Shown here piece by piece: positions 1 to 7,700 of a stretch of DNA of 24,426 nt (its first letter is position 1; every line of letters begins with the position of its first letter). Source of the DNA: Prevotella sp. UBA2746 (GTDB lineage: Bacteria; Bacteroidota; Bacteroidia; Bacteroidales; Bacteroidaceae); assembly GCA_002353555.1 (NCBI GenBank), contig DEJO01000027.1, forward strand, positions 1 through 24,426. Reading direction: 5' to 3'. A program made the translations under genes and the position numbers. Below the pieces are notes generated by a model that had not been told where the DNA came from, did not search any database, and saw only the letters and a program-made list of their open reading frames with translations.

Positions 1-777
1 GGCGACCGTGTAGGTCTCTACTATGCTGAAACAGGTGCCAGCATGCGTCCCTCAAAGGTCATCTACGACCGCGCCCATTCTTCAATTGCCGAGGCCGATC
101 CCTCTGACTTCGATTTCGACAAGATCATGGAAGGCGCAGCATGGTTCCACTGGAGCGGCATCACACCCGCTATCTCTGACAAGGCTGCCGAGCTGACCAA
201 GCTGGCTTGTGAGGCTGCCAAGCGTCATGGCGTATGCGTGTCTGTAGACCTTAACTTCCGCAAGAAGCTGTGGACATCAGAGAAGGCTATCTCTATCATG
301 CGTCCGCTGATGAAGTATGTTGACGTTTGCATCGGCAACGAGGAAGACGCTGAGCTCTGCCTCGGCTTCAAGCCCGATGCTGACGTAGAAGGCGGCGTGA
401 CCGACGCTTCCGGCTACGAGAACATCTTCAAGCAGATGAAAGAGCAGTTCGGCTTCAAGTATGTCGTCTCTACGCTCCGCGAAAGTTTCTCTGCTACCTT
501 CAACGGCTGGAAGGCCCTCATCTACGACGGCAAGGAGTTCTATCAGAGCAAGCGCTACGAAATCAACCCGATTATCGACCGCGTAGGTGGTGGCGACTCT
601 TTCTCTGGCGGCCTCATCCACGGTTTGCTCACCAAGCCGACACAGGGCGAAGCACTCGAATTTGCCGTTGCCGCATCTGCACTGAAGCACACCATCAACG
701 GCGACTTCAACCTCGTTGGTGTAGACGAAGTAGAAAGTCTCGCTGGTGGCAACGCCAACGGACGCGTACAGCGCTAA
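1..777 (+). CDS. kdgK: 2-dehydro-3-deoxygluconokinase (KDG kinase), 5' end missing
   Basis: PfkB-family sugar kinase that phosphorylates 2-keto-3-deoxygluconate with ATP to KDPG in the cytoplasm, the substrate of the aldolase encoded next. The reading frame is open from base 1, and the residues before the first internal ATG (position 43) continue family-like sequence, so the gene runs in from outside the window. About 258 residues are visible, against roughly 340 for the family. The PfkB signature DRVGGGDSFSGG lies near the C-terminus; the Asp codon at 595-597 is the expected catalytic base. Substrate assignment rests mainly on the kdgA neighbour 36 bases downstream, because PfkB kinases share this motif. 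Stop TAA at 775-777. Confidence 0.9.
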   Translation, partial: GDRVGLYYAETGASMRPSKVIYDRAHSSIAEADPSDFDFDKIMEGAAWFHWSGITPAISDKAAELTKLACEAAKRHGVCVSVDLNFRKKLWTSEKAISIMRPLMKYVDVCIGNEEDAELCLGFKPDADVEGGVTDASGYENIFKQMKEQFGFKYVVSTLRESFSATFNGWKALIYDGKEFYQSKRYEINPIIDRVGGGDSFSGGLIHGLLTKPTQGEALEFAVAASALKHTINGDFNLVGVDEVESLAGGNANGRVQR

Positions 778-780
778 TAC

Positions 781-813
781 GAATTGATAATTGACAATTG
801 ATAATTGATAATT
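781..813. repeat. AT-rich near-tandem spacer between kdgK and kdgA
   Basis: The gap between kdgK and kdgA consists almost wholly of imperfect copies of AATTGATAATTG, one with a C variant (TTGACAATTG), ending directly at the kdgA ATG. There is no Shine-Dalgarno sequence. The repeat is partly self-complementary. It may act only as an unstructured AT-rich leader; a function is not shown. Confidence 0.6.
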
Positions 814-1482
814 ATGGCTAAGTTTGATAAAATAGCAGTAATGAAGAAGATTGGTGACACTGGTATGGTGCCCGTCTTCTACAACAAAGATCTGGAAACA
901 TGTAAGAACGTGGTGAAGGCTTGCTACGAAGGTGGCGTCCGCGCTTTCGAGTTCACCAACCGTGGCGACTTCGCCCAGGAAGTGTTCGGTGAGCTGGTCA
1001 AGTGGGCTGACAAGGAATGCCCCGAACTGGCACTGGGTATCGGCTCCGTTGTCGACGCTCCTACGGCAGCACTCTACATTCAGCTGGGTGCCAACTTCGT
1101 GGTAGGTCCGCTCTTCAACCCCGACATCGCACCCGTTTGCAACCGTCGTCTCGTGCCCTATTGCCCTGGTTGCATGACCGTCAGCGAGATTGGCAAGGCT
1201 CAGGAGCTGGGTTGCGACCTGACGAAGGTATTCCCCGGCGACGTCGTAGGTCCGAACATGGTCAAGGGCTTGAAGGCTCCGATGCCTTGGTCGAAGATCA
1301 TGGTTACCGGCGGCGTTGCTCCTGAAGAGGAGAACCTGAAGGGCTGGTTCAAGGCTGGCGTCTATTGCGTGGGTATGGGTTCTAAGCTCTTCCCAAGCGA
1401 CAAGGTGAAGGCTGGCGACTGGCAGTATATCACCGATAAGTGCAAGGAGGCTCTTGGCTACGTTGCTAAGGCTCGTGCATAA
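814..1482 (+). CDS. kdgA: 2-dehydro-3-deoxy-6-phosphogluconate aldolase (KDPG aldolase)
   Basis: Class I aldolase that splits KDPG into pyruvate and D-glyceraldehyde 3-phosphate, completing the KDG route begun by the upstream kinase. The protein is 222 residues, normal for the family. Visible motifs are the catalytic Glu46 in AFEFTNRG, the Schiff-base Lys138 in LTKVFPGD, and the phosphate-binding segment around MVTGGVAP (163-170) and VGMGSKLF (186-193). I chose the ATG at 814 because the longer reading from a TTG at 805 only adds three residues encoded by the AT repeat. The gene is probably co-transcribed with kdgK. Its stop overlaps a possible GTG start of the following kinase gene, and a strong terminator-like hairpin follows at 1489-1562. 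Confidence 0.95.
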   Translation: MAKFDKIAVMKKIGDTGMVPVFYNKDLETCKNVVKACYEGGVRAFEFTNRGDFAQEVFGELVKWADKECPELALGIGSVVDAPTAALYIQLGANFVVGPLFNPDIAPVCNRRLVPYCPGCMTVSEIGKAQELGCDLTKVFPGDVVGPNMVKGLKAPMPWSKIMVTGGVAPEEENLKGWFKAGVYCVGMGSKLFPSDKVKAGDWQYITDKCKEALGYVAKARA

Positions 1483-4400
1483 ACAGAAACTACGGAGCAG
1501 GGATTATGGATGGACGGGTGTCTTTTCCGTAATCCCTGTCCTTTTATCCGTAGTGCTTTTTTCGGCTTGTAGGTCACAACGCGCAGACGAGGCTGACAAG
1601 CTGAACGACATTTCCTATTCTTACCACTATCGAAACCTCGACTCTACACAATTCTATGCGCAACGCGCCTGGGACGCTGCCGACGGCTATGATGCAGGTA
1701 AGGCCGAAGCCCTGAACAATCTCGCGTTTGTCAGCATCCTGAAGATGGATTATCAGAATGCCAACAAACAACTGGACAGCATTGCCAGAATCACTGACAA
1801 CCAGGTGGAATTGCTCGTGGCTGACGTGCAACACATGCGTCTGTGTCAACGACAATCGCAGAACAAAGACTTCTACGTCTATCATGAGCGGGCTCTTCGG
1901 CGCATGAGGCGTATCAGAGAGTCGCAGGAACCCCTTGGCGACCATTTGCGCCGACGCATGATTTATGCTGAGTCGGAATTTCATATTGTCACCTCCACCT
2001 ATTATTATTATGTAGGTCTTGAACGACAGTCGATAGAGGCGCTCTTGCAGATGAACCCCGATGGAGAACTCCGCCAAGACACGGCTCAGCTCATTGCATA
2101 CCATTATAATATAGGTGCAGGAGGAATCGTTACCGAAGGTACGCAAGAGGAAATCAACCAGCAAGAGTTCGACCAGTTGATGCGTTGTCACCTCCTGGCA
2201 CGCCAGCATGGGTACATCTTCTGGGAAGCCAACTCGCTGCAAGCCATGAGCGAACACCTGCAAGCGAGGGAGGCACGTGAGCGTCTTATCCGTGACAACC
2301 TTCCGGCGATGAAGTTCATCAATGTCGAGCAGATGCCTGACAGCCTCTTGGCAGGCAACCTGGCTCAGCGTTCGCTCAACATGTTCATACGCTTTGGCGA
2401 CGTATATCAGATTGCCGGTGCCTATCGTACGCTGGCACAATGCTATTGGCAGATCAAAGACTACAAGGCTGCCATCGCCTATCTGGAGGAAGCCCTTACG
2501 GTGAACAAGGCTATCCATCAGGCACCCGACCTGGTGGCATCTATCCGTGAGCAGCTGAGTGTGGCTTACTCTGCCATCGACGACAAGCAGAAGAGCGATG
2601 TCAACCGAAACTTATACCTCGACCTTCAGGACGAGACGCGGCAAGACCGTTATTTAGAGTCGAGAGCCGAACAGCTCGACCAGTCGGCGGCTCAACTCAA
2701 CTGGATGCTCGTTGCCGTCATAGCTGCCATCGTCATTGTCATCACCCTGCTTTTCCTGTTCGACAGGCTCCGCCGTCGCAAGGATAACGACGATTCCTTG
2801 CAGAAACTGCTGGAACCCTTGCATGAATGGCAGCGCAGAAATGAGGCTTCCGTCCGTCAGATGCGCGAACGTTATGAAGAAATCAGCGAGGCATACGAGC
2901 TGAATGCCGTTCATGTGGTCAACAGCAAGAAGCGACATCTGGAACAACGTGCCAAGGTATCGCTTGTCAACAACGTCACGCCTTTCATCGACCGCATGCT
3001 CCATGAGATACACCACCTGCAGCAAGGGGGGGAGAGCGACGCGGTGCGTGCAGAGCGCTATGCCTATATTGCCCAGCTCACAGAGCAAATCAATGACTAC
3101 AACGACGTGCTGACGGAGTGGATCCAGATGCGTCAGGGTGAGTTGAGCCTGCACATCGAGAGTTTCCCTATGCAGCAGTTGTTCGACATCGTGAAGCGTA
3201 GTCGCATGAGTTTCCAACTGAAAGGGCTGACCTTAGATGTGAAGCCTACTGATGCGGTGGTGAAGGCTGACCGCATCCTGACACTCTTCATGCTGAACAC
3301 GCTTGCCGATAATGCACGTAAGTTTACTGACAAGGGCGGTGCTGTCACCATCGAAGCCTTCTCCGCCGACAGCTATGTGGAGATAGCAATAACCGATACG
3401 GGCAGGGGGATGAGCAAGGAGGTACGTGAGCACGTCTTCGACTACAAGCCTATTGCTAACGTGCAGGAGAAAGTCGTCCCGTCGGCTGCTGACGGGCAAC
3501 TTTCGCATGGCTTCGGTCTCATGAATTGCAAGGGCATCATTGAGAAATACCGTAAGATCAGCAAGATATTCTCCGTTTGTCAGCTCACGGCTGAAAGCGA
3601 ACAGGGTAGGGGGAGCCGTTTCTCCTTCCGTCTGCCCAAGGGGGTGTTATCAAAGTTCCGCTGTATCCTGCTCGTCGGCATGTCGTTGGTGGCTGGAACT
3701 CTCGTCGGTTTTGCACAACCGGCTGCTGCTCCAGACGTGAAGTTGTCTGCCGAACAACGAGTGCAGGCTTTTACCGACTCCATTTACGATTGCAACGTTC
3801 GTGGCGACTATCGGCAGGCGCTGGTCTTTGCCGACTCTTGCCTGAATGCTTTCAACACCATCTATGCCGCGCAGCATCGGGGTAACACTTACTTGCAACT
3901 TGAAGGCAACATGTCGGAACTGATACCCGACGTGAAATGGTATCATGACAGCATTCCCGTCGACTATCATGCCCTGCTCTCCGTCCGTAACGAGTGTGCA
4001 GTGGCGGCTCTGGCCGTTCACCAATGGACGTTGTATAGATATAATAATAAGGTGTATACACAGTTGTTCAAGGAGATGTCTGCCGACAATACGCTGGGTG
4101 ACTATTGCCGCGTGATGCAGCGGTCGGAATCCAACAAGAACGTAGCCATTGCCTTGCTGGTGCTCTTGTTGTTGTCCATATTCCCTGCCTATTATTTCAT
4201 GTACTATCGCCATCGGGTATATAAGCAGTTCTGCATCGAACAGGTAAAGAACATCAATACCTTGCTCTTGAGCGATGCCGACGAAGAAGAGAAGCTCAAG
4301 CAGATTGACGCCATCGCCGTTCATCGTTTCCCTGACGAGCTGAGGGAAATCGTGGGGCAGGTGAAGCAGGCACTCATACGTTCTGTTGAAACCAGACGTG

Positions 4401-5038
4401 AGAACCTGACCAACATCGAGTTGGCTGAAGACGAGCGAAGAAGGGCACAATATGAAGATGCCAAGCTGCATATCTCGAACAGCGTGCTCGACAACTGTCT
4501 CTCCACGCTCAAGCACGAAACGATGTACTATCCGTCGCGCATACGCCAGCTGGTGGACGGTGCCGACGAGCAACTCTCGTCGATAGGTGAGCTGGCGGCA
4601 TACTATAAGGAGCTATACACCATCCTCAGTTTGCAAGCCATGCGTCAGGTCGAAGGGGTGAAGCTGCTCTGCAAATCGGTACCTGTGGGCGACCTATTGC
4701 CTGTCTCTTCCGACGAGCGTCTTCTTGGCGACCCTGATATGCTGAGGTATCTCTTCGACATCCTTCGCAAGGATGCCAAGGCGGAGCTTTCCGAGGCGAC
4801 AATCACAGAGAAGGGCAAGAAGTACCTCAACTTCGACATCCCCGTTCCGTCGCTCCAACTCTCTGCAGAGGAATGCCAGAACCTGTTTACGCCCAGCGTC
4901 AGCCATCTGCCTTTCCTGCTCTGTAGGCAAATCGTACGCGATACGGGAGATAGTACCAACCTGCGTGGATGCGGCATCGTTGCCCATCCCGCCCAGAAAG
5001 GTACGAATATCGTCATCACTTTGGCAAGAGGACATTGA
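1475..5038 (+). CDS. Giant lipoprotein sensor kinase, DUF5112 - HATPase_c - DUF5113 type
   Basis: Membrane signal-transduction protein of 1187 residues from the GTG at 1475 (a TTG at 1454 would add seven). Order of parts: basic start and lipobox LFSAC with Cys32; TPR-like periplasmic sensor about 35-405; membrane segment 410-430; coiled coil and DHp-like helices 440-560; HATPase_c about 595-720 with N-box LADNARKFT (610-618), DTGRGM (641-646) and HGFGLMN (678-684). Then a second hydrophobic segment 729-747 ending VGFAQ, a periplasmic stretch to about 885, a membrane segment 889-910, a helical region with LKHETMYYP (1012-1020; His1014), and a C-terminal domain that resembles a kinase ATPase but lacks clear glycine boxes. 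A response regulator follows 33 bases downstream. Kinase activity and the DUF assignments are recognised by pattern; the stimulus is unknown. Confidence 0.8.
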   Translation: MHKQKLRSRDYGWTGVFSVIPVLLSVVLFSACRSQRADEADKLNDISYSYHYRNLDSTQFYAQRAWDAADGYDAGKAEALNNLAFVSILKMDYQNANKQLDSIARITDNQVELLVADVQHMRLCQRQSQNKDFYVYHERALRRMRRIRESQEPLGDHLRRRMIYAESEFHIVTSTYYYYVGLERQSIEALLQMNPDGELRQDTAQLIAYHYNIGAGGIVTEGTQEEINQQEFDQLMRCHLLARQHGYIFWEANSLQAMSEHLQAREARERLIRDNLPAMKFINVEQMPDSLLAGNLAQRSLNMFIRFGDVYQIAGAYRTLAQCYWQIKDYKAAIAYLEEALTVNKAIHQAPDLVASIREQLSVAYSAIDDKQKSDVNRNLYLDLQDETRQDRYLESRAEQLDQSAAQLNWMLVAVIAAIVIVITLLFLFDRLRRRKDNDDSLQKLLEPLHEWQRRNEASVRQMRERYEEISEAYELNAVHVVNSKKRHLEQRAKVSLVNNVTPFIDRMLHEIHHLQQGGESDAVRAERYAYIAQLTEQINDYNDVLTEWIQMRQGELSLHIESFPMQQLFDIVKRSRMSFQLKGLTLDVKPTDAVVKADRILTLFMLNTLADNARKFTDKGGAVTIEAFSADSYVEIAITDTGRGMSKEVREHVFDYKPIANVQEKVVPSAADGQLSHGFGLMNCKGIIEKYRKISKIFSVCQLTAESEQGRGSRFSFRLPKGVLSKFRCILLVGMSLVAGTLVGFAQPAAAPDVKLSAEQRVQAFTDSIYDCNVRGDYRQALVFADSCLNAFNTIYAAQHRGNTYLQLEGNMSELIPDVKWYHDSIPVDYHALLSVRNECAVAALAVHQWTLYRYNNKVYTQLFKEMSADNTLGDYCRVMQRSESNKNVAIALLVLLLLSIFPAYYFMYYRHRVYKQFCIEQVKNINTLLLSDADEEEKLKQIDAIAVHRFPDELREIVGQVKQALIRSVETRRENLTNIELAEDERRRAQYEDAKLHISNSVLDNCLSTLKHETMYYPSRIRQLVDGADEQLSSIGELAAYYKELYTILSLQAMRQVEGVKLLCKSVPVGDLLPVSSDERLLGDPDMLRYLFDILRKDAKAELSEATITEKGKKYLNFDIPVPSLQLSAEECQNLFTPSVSHLPFLLCRQIVRDTGDSTNLRGCGIVAHPAQKGTNIVITLARGH
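1489..1562 (+). terminator. Nested terminator-like hairpin after kdgA, inside the start of the kinase gene
   Basis: Outer arms 1489-1496 and 1547-1554 pair perfectly over 8 bases. Inner arms 1498-1510 and 1526-1538 pair over 13 positions with one T-G wobble, leaving a loop at 1511-1525. A T-run at 1557-1562 follows. This is the form of an intrinsic terminator for kdgK-kdgA, yet it lies within the reading frame that encodes the kinase's lipoprotein signal. Confidence 0.7.
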
Positions 5039-5071
5039 CCATCAAGCATAAAAATAATAAATCATCATAAA

Positions 5072-5797
5072 ATGGAAGCATTTAAGGTTATCATCGTAGA
5101 GGATATTCCCCTCGAACTGAAAGGAACAGAAGGTATCTTCCGCAACGAGATACCGGAGGCCGAGATTATCGGAACGGCAGAGAACGAAGTTGCCTACTGG
5201 CGGTTGATGAAGCAGGAACTACCGGCCTTGGTCTTGCTCGACCTGGGATTGGGCGGCTCTACTACTGTGGGAGTTGAGATATGTCGGCAGACAAAGGAGA
5301 CCTATCCCCAGGTGAAAGTGCTCATCTTCACGGGTGAGATACTGAACGAGAAGTTATGGGTAGACGTGCTCGATGCAGGTGCCGACGGCATCTGTCTGAA
5401 AAGTGGCGAACTGCTCACGCGTGGTGACGTGGCGAGTGTGATGAGTGGCAAACGGCTTGTCTTCAACCAACCCATACTCGAAAAGATTGTCGATCGCTTC
5501 AAGCATAGCGTCGGTGCCCAGCTGATGCATCAGGAGGCGATGGTCGATTACGAGATTGACGAGTATGACGAACGTTTCCTTCGCCATCTCGCCCTCGGCT
5601 TTACCAAGGAGCAGATTACCAACCTTCGTGGAATGCCCTTTGGTGTGAAAAGCTTGGAGAAGCGTCAGAACGAACTCGTCCAGAAACTCTTCCCTGAAGG
5701 CAATCGCGGCATGAACATCAATGCCACGCGCCTGGTGGTGCGTGCGCTTGAACTGCGCATCATTGACATCGACAACTTAGAGCCTGATGAAGAGTAA
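5072..5797 (+). CDS. Response regulator, receiver plus HTH-like output domain
   Basis: Cytoplasmic partner expected for the upstream kinase, 241 residues. The N-terminal receiver shows the acidic pair Glu10/Asp11 (IVEDIP), phospho-acceptor Asp57 in LLDLGLGG, Thr87 in LIFTGE and Lys110 in GICLKSG. The C-terminal part (about 160-235) has a stretch from RFLRHLALGFTKEQI onward that resembles LuxR/NarL-type helix-turn-helix spacing but is divergent, so DNA binding is inferred. The ATG at 5072 follows an A-rich leader without a Shine-Dalgarno sequence. The 33-base gap after the kinase stop supports one operon. Target genes cannot be read from the sequence. Confidence 0.88.
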   Translation: MEAFKVIIVEDIPLELKGTEGIFRNEIPEAEIIGTAENEVAYWRLMKQELPALVLLDLGLGGSTTVGVEICRQTKETYPQVKVLIFTGEILNEKLWVDVLDAGADGICLKSGELLTRGDVASVMSGKRLVFNQPILEKIVDRFKHSVGAQLMHQEAMVDYEIDEYDERFLRHLALGFTKEQITNLRGMPFGVKSLEKRQNELVQKLFPEGNRGMNINATRLVVRALELRIIDIDNLEPDEE

Positions 5798-5805
5798 GGG
5801 AAAAC

Positions 5806-5898
5806 GGTCATTTGGTCATTTGGTCATTTGGTCAAAATCAAAATCAAAATCGAAATCGTAAAATTGTGAAATCGTAGAATTGTGAAACTGTGAAATTG
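5806..5898. repeat. Three adjoining short tandem repeats before a GTG start
   Basis: Three and a half copies of GGTCATTT (5806-5833) are followed by copies of AAAATC drifting to GAAATC (5834-5858). Then come near-repeats of AATTGTGAAA with variable joins (5861-5898). The GTG start of the next gene at 5890 lies inside the last unit. Two other GTG triplets in the patch (5866 and 5882) run into stops within a few codons. Confidence 0.75.
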
Positions 5899-6501
5899 TC
5901 CAATAAGATATATCTGTTATTGCCCGCCTTGGTAGTGGCTGAAGTCGTGCTGATATTGGTGTCGTGGCTGATTAATGCCGCTTCACCCGACCTGCCCGTG
6001 CGCTCCATGCTCAGCAATGAAGGCATCAGATGGTTCTTTGGCAGCTTCGTTTCCAACATGCTCAAGCCGTTGCTCGTCTGGTTAGTGCTCTTCTGCATCG
6101 CTTTCGGAAGCCTTCGCGACAGCGGCTTGTGGCTGCATCTTCGTCAACTCATGTGCCGTTCTTCTGCTGCGACCTATCGGCAACGCCTTGCCATTCATTT
6201 CGTCATTGCCGAGTTGTTGGCATTCTCTGTTGTCCTTGTCCTTCTCACCTGCATTCCACATGCCGTGCTCCTCAGTGTCACCGGCTCTCTCTTTCCCGGC
6301 ATCTTCGCTCAGAGCATCATTCCCATTCTTGCGTTCATCACCGTCGTCAGTTCGCTTACTTATGGTATTGTCAGCGGTACGTTACGTACTCTCGCCCAAG
6401 TTTGTCATGCAATGGTCTCAGGCTTCTCCACATTTGCCATTCTCTTCCTCTTATACATCCTCGGCATGGAACTATACGAGTCTTTATGCTTTGTCTTTTG
6501 A
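5890..6501 (+). CDS. Small polytopic membrane protein with AbgT-like N-terminal segment
   Basis: A 203-residue, very hydrophobic protein with about five predicted membrane segments (roughly 7-29, 57-76, 104-130, 141-165, 175-195). Residues 37-80, with RSMLSNEGIRWFFGSFVSN and a following SLRDSGL, resemble the conserved start of AbgT-family (p-aminobenzoyl-glutamate) transporters. Those are about 500 residues, so this is either a reduced relative or a chance likeness, and transport is not established. The start is the GTG at 5890, inside the tandem-repeat patch; a TTG at 5896 is an alternative. It follows the response regulator by 92 bases on the same strand and may be read from that operon, since no TAnnTTTG box is seen in the gap. 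Confidence 0.65.
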   Translation: MKLSNKIYLLLPALVVAEVVLILVSWLINAASPDLPVRSMLSNEGIRWFFGSFVSNMLKPLLVWLVLFCIAFGSLRDSGLWLHLRQLMCRSSAATYRQRLAIHFVIAELLAFSVVLVLLTCIPHAVLLSVTGSLFPGIFAQSIIPILAFITVVSSLTYGIVSGTLRTLAQVCHAMVSGFSTFAILFLLYILGMELYESLCFVF

Positions 6502-6560
6502 GGTTTCTTGTCGGTTTTTCACGACGAAATAACTTTTTTCAATAAAAAGTTGCAGAAAAG

Positions 6561-6592
6561 TTTGGAGGTGTCGATAAAAGTATATACCTTTG
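6561..6592 (+). promoter_or_regulatory. Bacteroidetes-type promoter for tRNA-Arg
   Basis: A -33 TTTG (6561-6564), a 20-nt spacer and a -7 TACCTTTG (6585-6592) match the TTTG / TAnnTTTG consensus. Transcription would start near 6599, just before the tRNA. Confidence 0.8.
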
Positions 6593-6612
6593 CACTCGCT
6601 AATTCAAAGCAG

Positions 6613-6686
6613 GGCTCCGTAGCTCAACTGAATAGAGCATCTGACTACGGATCAGAAGGTTGTGGGTTTGAATCCCGCCGGAGTCA
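6613..6686 (+). tRNA. tRNA-Arg (anticodon ACG)
   Basis: A 74-base cloverleaf. Acceptor arms are 6613-6619 and 6679-6685 (one G-T wobble), D stem 6622-6625/6635-6638, anticodon stem 6640-6644/6652-6656, and T stem 6662-6666/6674-6678. The anticodon ACG (6647-6649) would read CGN codons, with A34 expected to become inosine. The 3' CCA is not encoded. The D-loop is AACTGAATA and the T-loop TTTGAAT, so the usual G19-C56 elbow pair appears to be A19-U56. It stands alone with its own promoter and terminator. Confidence 0.95.
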
Positions 6687-6692
6687 CTAAGC

Positions 6693-6737
6693 AAAGAGCA
6701 TACCGCGAAAGTTTTCTTTCAGACGTATGCTCTTTTT
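6693..6737 (+). terminator. Intrinsic terminator of tRNA-Arg
   Basis: Arms 6693-6703 and 6725-6735 form an 11-bp perfect stem (AAAGAGCATAC and its complement), with a smaller GAAAG/CTTTC hairpin in the loop and a T-run ending at 6737. Confidence 0.85.
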
Positions 6738-6827
6738 GTTTGTTGCTATCCTCGCTGTTGCCGGGTATTATAGGATTGGCGGTCTTGGTTTAGCAAGCCT
6801 AAACAATAGGTTCTGCTATCTCTTATG

Positions 6828-7631
6828 CTATTCCAATTCGAATACCCCCGTAGGCTTTGTTCGTTTCAAGATGTCGAGTTGGAAGTCTTTTCCGCAAACG
6901 ATTCCATAGCTTGCCAGTATACTCTCTATGGTTTTACGTGCCAGCTCAGGGTGGTTGTTCTCCTCACTGAGGTGACAGAGCCACACGTGTTTCAACAATG
7001 GGGTGGCGTTCTCTGCTAAAGCCTTTGCACAATCCTGGTTGCACAGGTGCCCTTTCTCTCCAGCTATCCTCACCTTCAGGTGTGGCGGATAGGGACCTTC
7101 CTTCAGCATCTCCGGGTCGTGGTTGGCTTCGATGATGAGATAGTTGCTCTTGGAGATGACGGTCTTCATCTCTTCTGTGAGGTGGCCACAGTCGGTGATG
7201 ATGGTGAACGTGGTGTCGCCGTGGGTGATGAAGAATCCCACACAATCTATGCTGTCGTGGGGGACGTTGAAGGGTGTTACCTCGAACTCGCCAATCTGCA
7301 TCGTCTCTCCTTTTTCTATATAGCGTCGGAATGGTTCTTCCACCTTTTTCTTCACGCACCAGTTGCGGAAGATTCCCTGATGCACTTGGTTCGTGGAGTA
7401 GACAGGAATCTTGAAGTCGGCACTTAGCGAACCTATAGACTTGATGTGGTCGGCATGGTCGTGGGTGACGAGTATATGGTGTATAGCCGATACAGAGATG
7501 CCATAGTCGGTCAGGTTCTTTTTCAATGTCCTTACGCCTATACCGCAATCAATCATCAGTGCGTCGGTGTCTGAATAGAGCAGGTAGCAATTGCCGCTAC
7601 TGCCACTACCTAATGATAGGAATTTCAGCAT
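6828..7631 (-). CDS. MBL-fold metallo-hydrolase, WalJ/YycJ-like
   Basis: Cytoplasmic metallo-beta-lactamase-fold hydrolase of 267 residues, the usual size for the WalJ/YycJ group, whose characterised members are linked to nuclease activity and DNA or cell-wall homeostasis. The metal-binding motif THDHADH is at residues 56-62, with further likely ligands at His125 (NVPHDS), Asp147 (TDCGH) and the late CHLSEENNH segment. The N-terminus MLKFLSLGSGSSGN is typical and fixes the start at 7631; a longer reading up to 7799 would cross the promoter. The gene diverges from the lipoprotein gene at 7731, and its -7 box is at 7649-7656. Its precise substrate is not known. Confidence 0.9.
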   Translation of the reverse strand: MLKFLSLGSGSSGNCYLLYSDTDALMIDCGIGVRTLKKNLTDYGISVSAIHHILVTHDHADHIKSIGSLSADFKIPVYSTNQVHQGIFRNWCVKKKVEEPFRRYIEKGETMQIGEFEVTPFNVPHDSIDCVGFFITHGDTTFTIITDCGHLTEEMKTVISKSNYLIIEANHDPEMLKEGPYPPHLKVRIAGEKGHLCNQDCAKALAENATPLLKHVWLCHLSEENNHPELARKTIESILASYGIVCGKDFQLDILKRTKPTGVFELE

Positions 7632-7648
7632 GATTTTTATTTTAGGTG

Positions 7649-7656
7649 CAAAGGTA
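7649..7656 (-). promoter_or_regulatory. -7 box of the metallo-hydrolase gene
   Basis: Reads TACCTTTG on the minus strand, 17 bases before the start codon. A clear -33 TTTG is not seen at the expected distance. Confidence 0.6.
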
Positions 7657-7700
7657 ATAAATTCTTCTGCATCTTGTGTGGAATATCCAAAGAAAGTTTG

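Noticed and set aside
1574..2518. 314-codon open frame on the minus strand inside the kinase gene
   Set aside because: It is antisense to recognisable kinase sensor sequence, has no family-like motifs, and is explained by codon bias in the real gene.
3650..4573. 307-codon open frame on the minus strand inside the kinase gene
   Set aside because: Same reason; the plus-strand frame encodes the membrane segments and the LKHETMYYP region.
5806..5898. Possible CRISPR array
   Set aside because: Units are 6-16 bases without unique spacers, and no cas genes are near.
6613..6686. tRNA gene as an integration site of a mobile element
   Set aside because: No direct repeat of the tRNA end, no integrase and no shift to accessory gene content are seen.
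6727..6909. 60-codon plus-strand frame starting with a hydrophobic stretch
   Set aside because: It starts within the tRNA terminator, lacks a leader and overlaps the end of the metallo-hydrolase gene.
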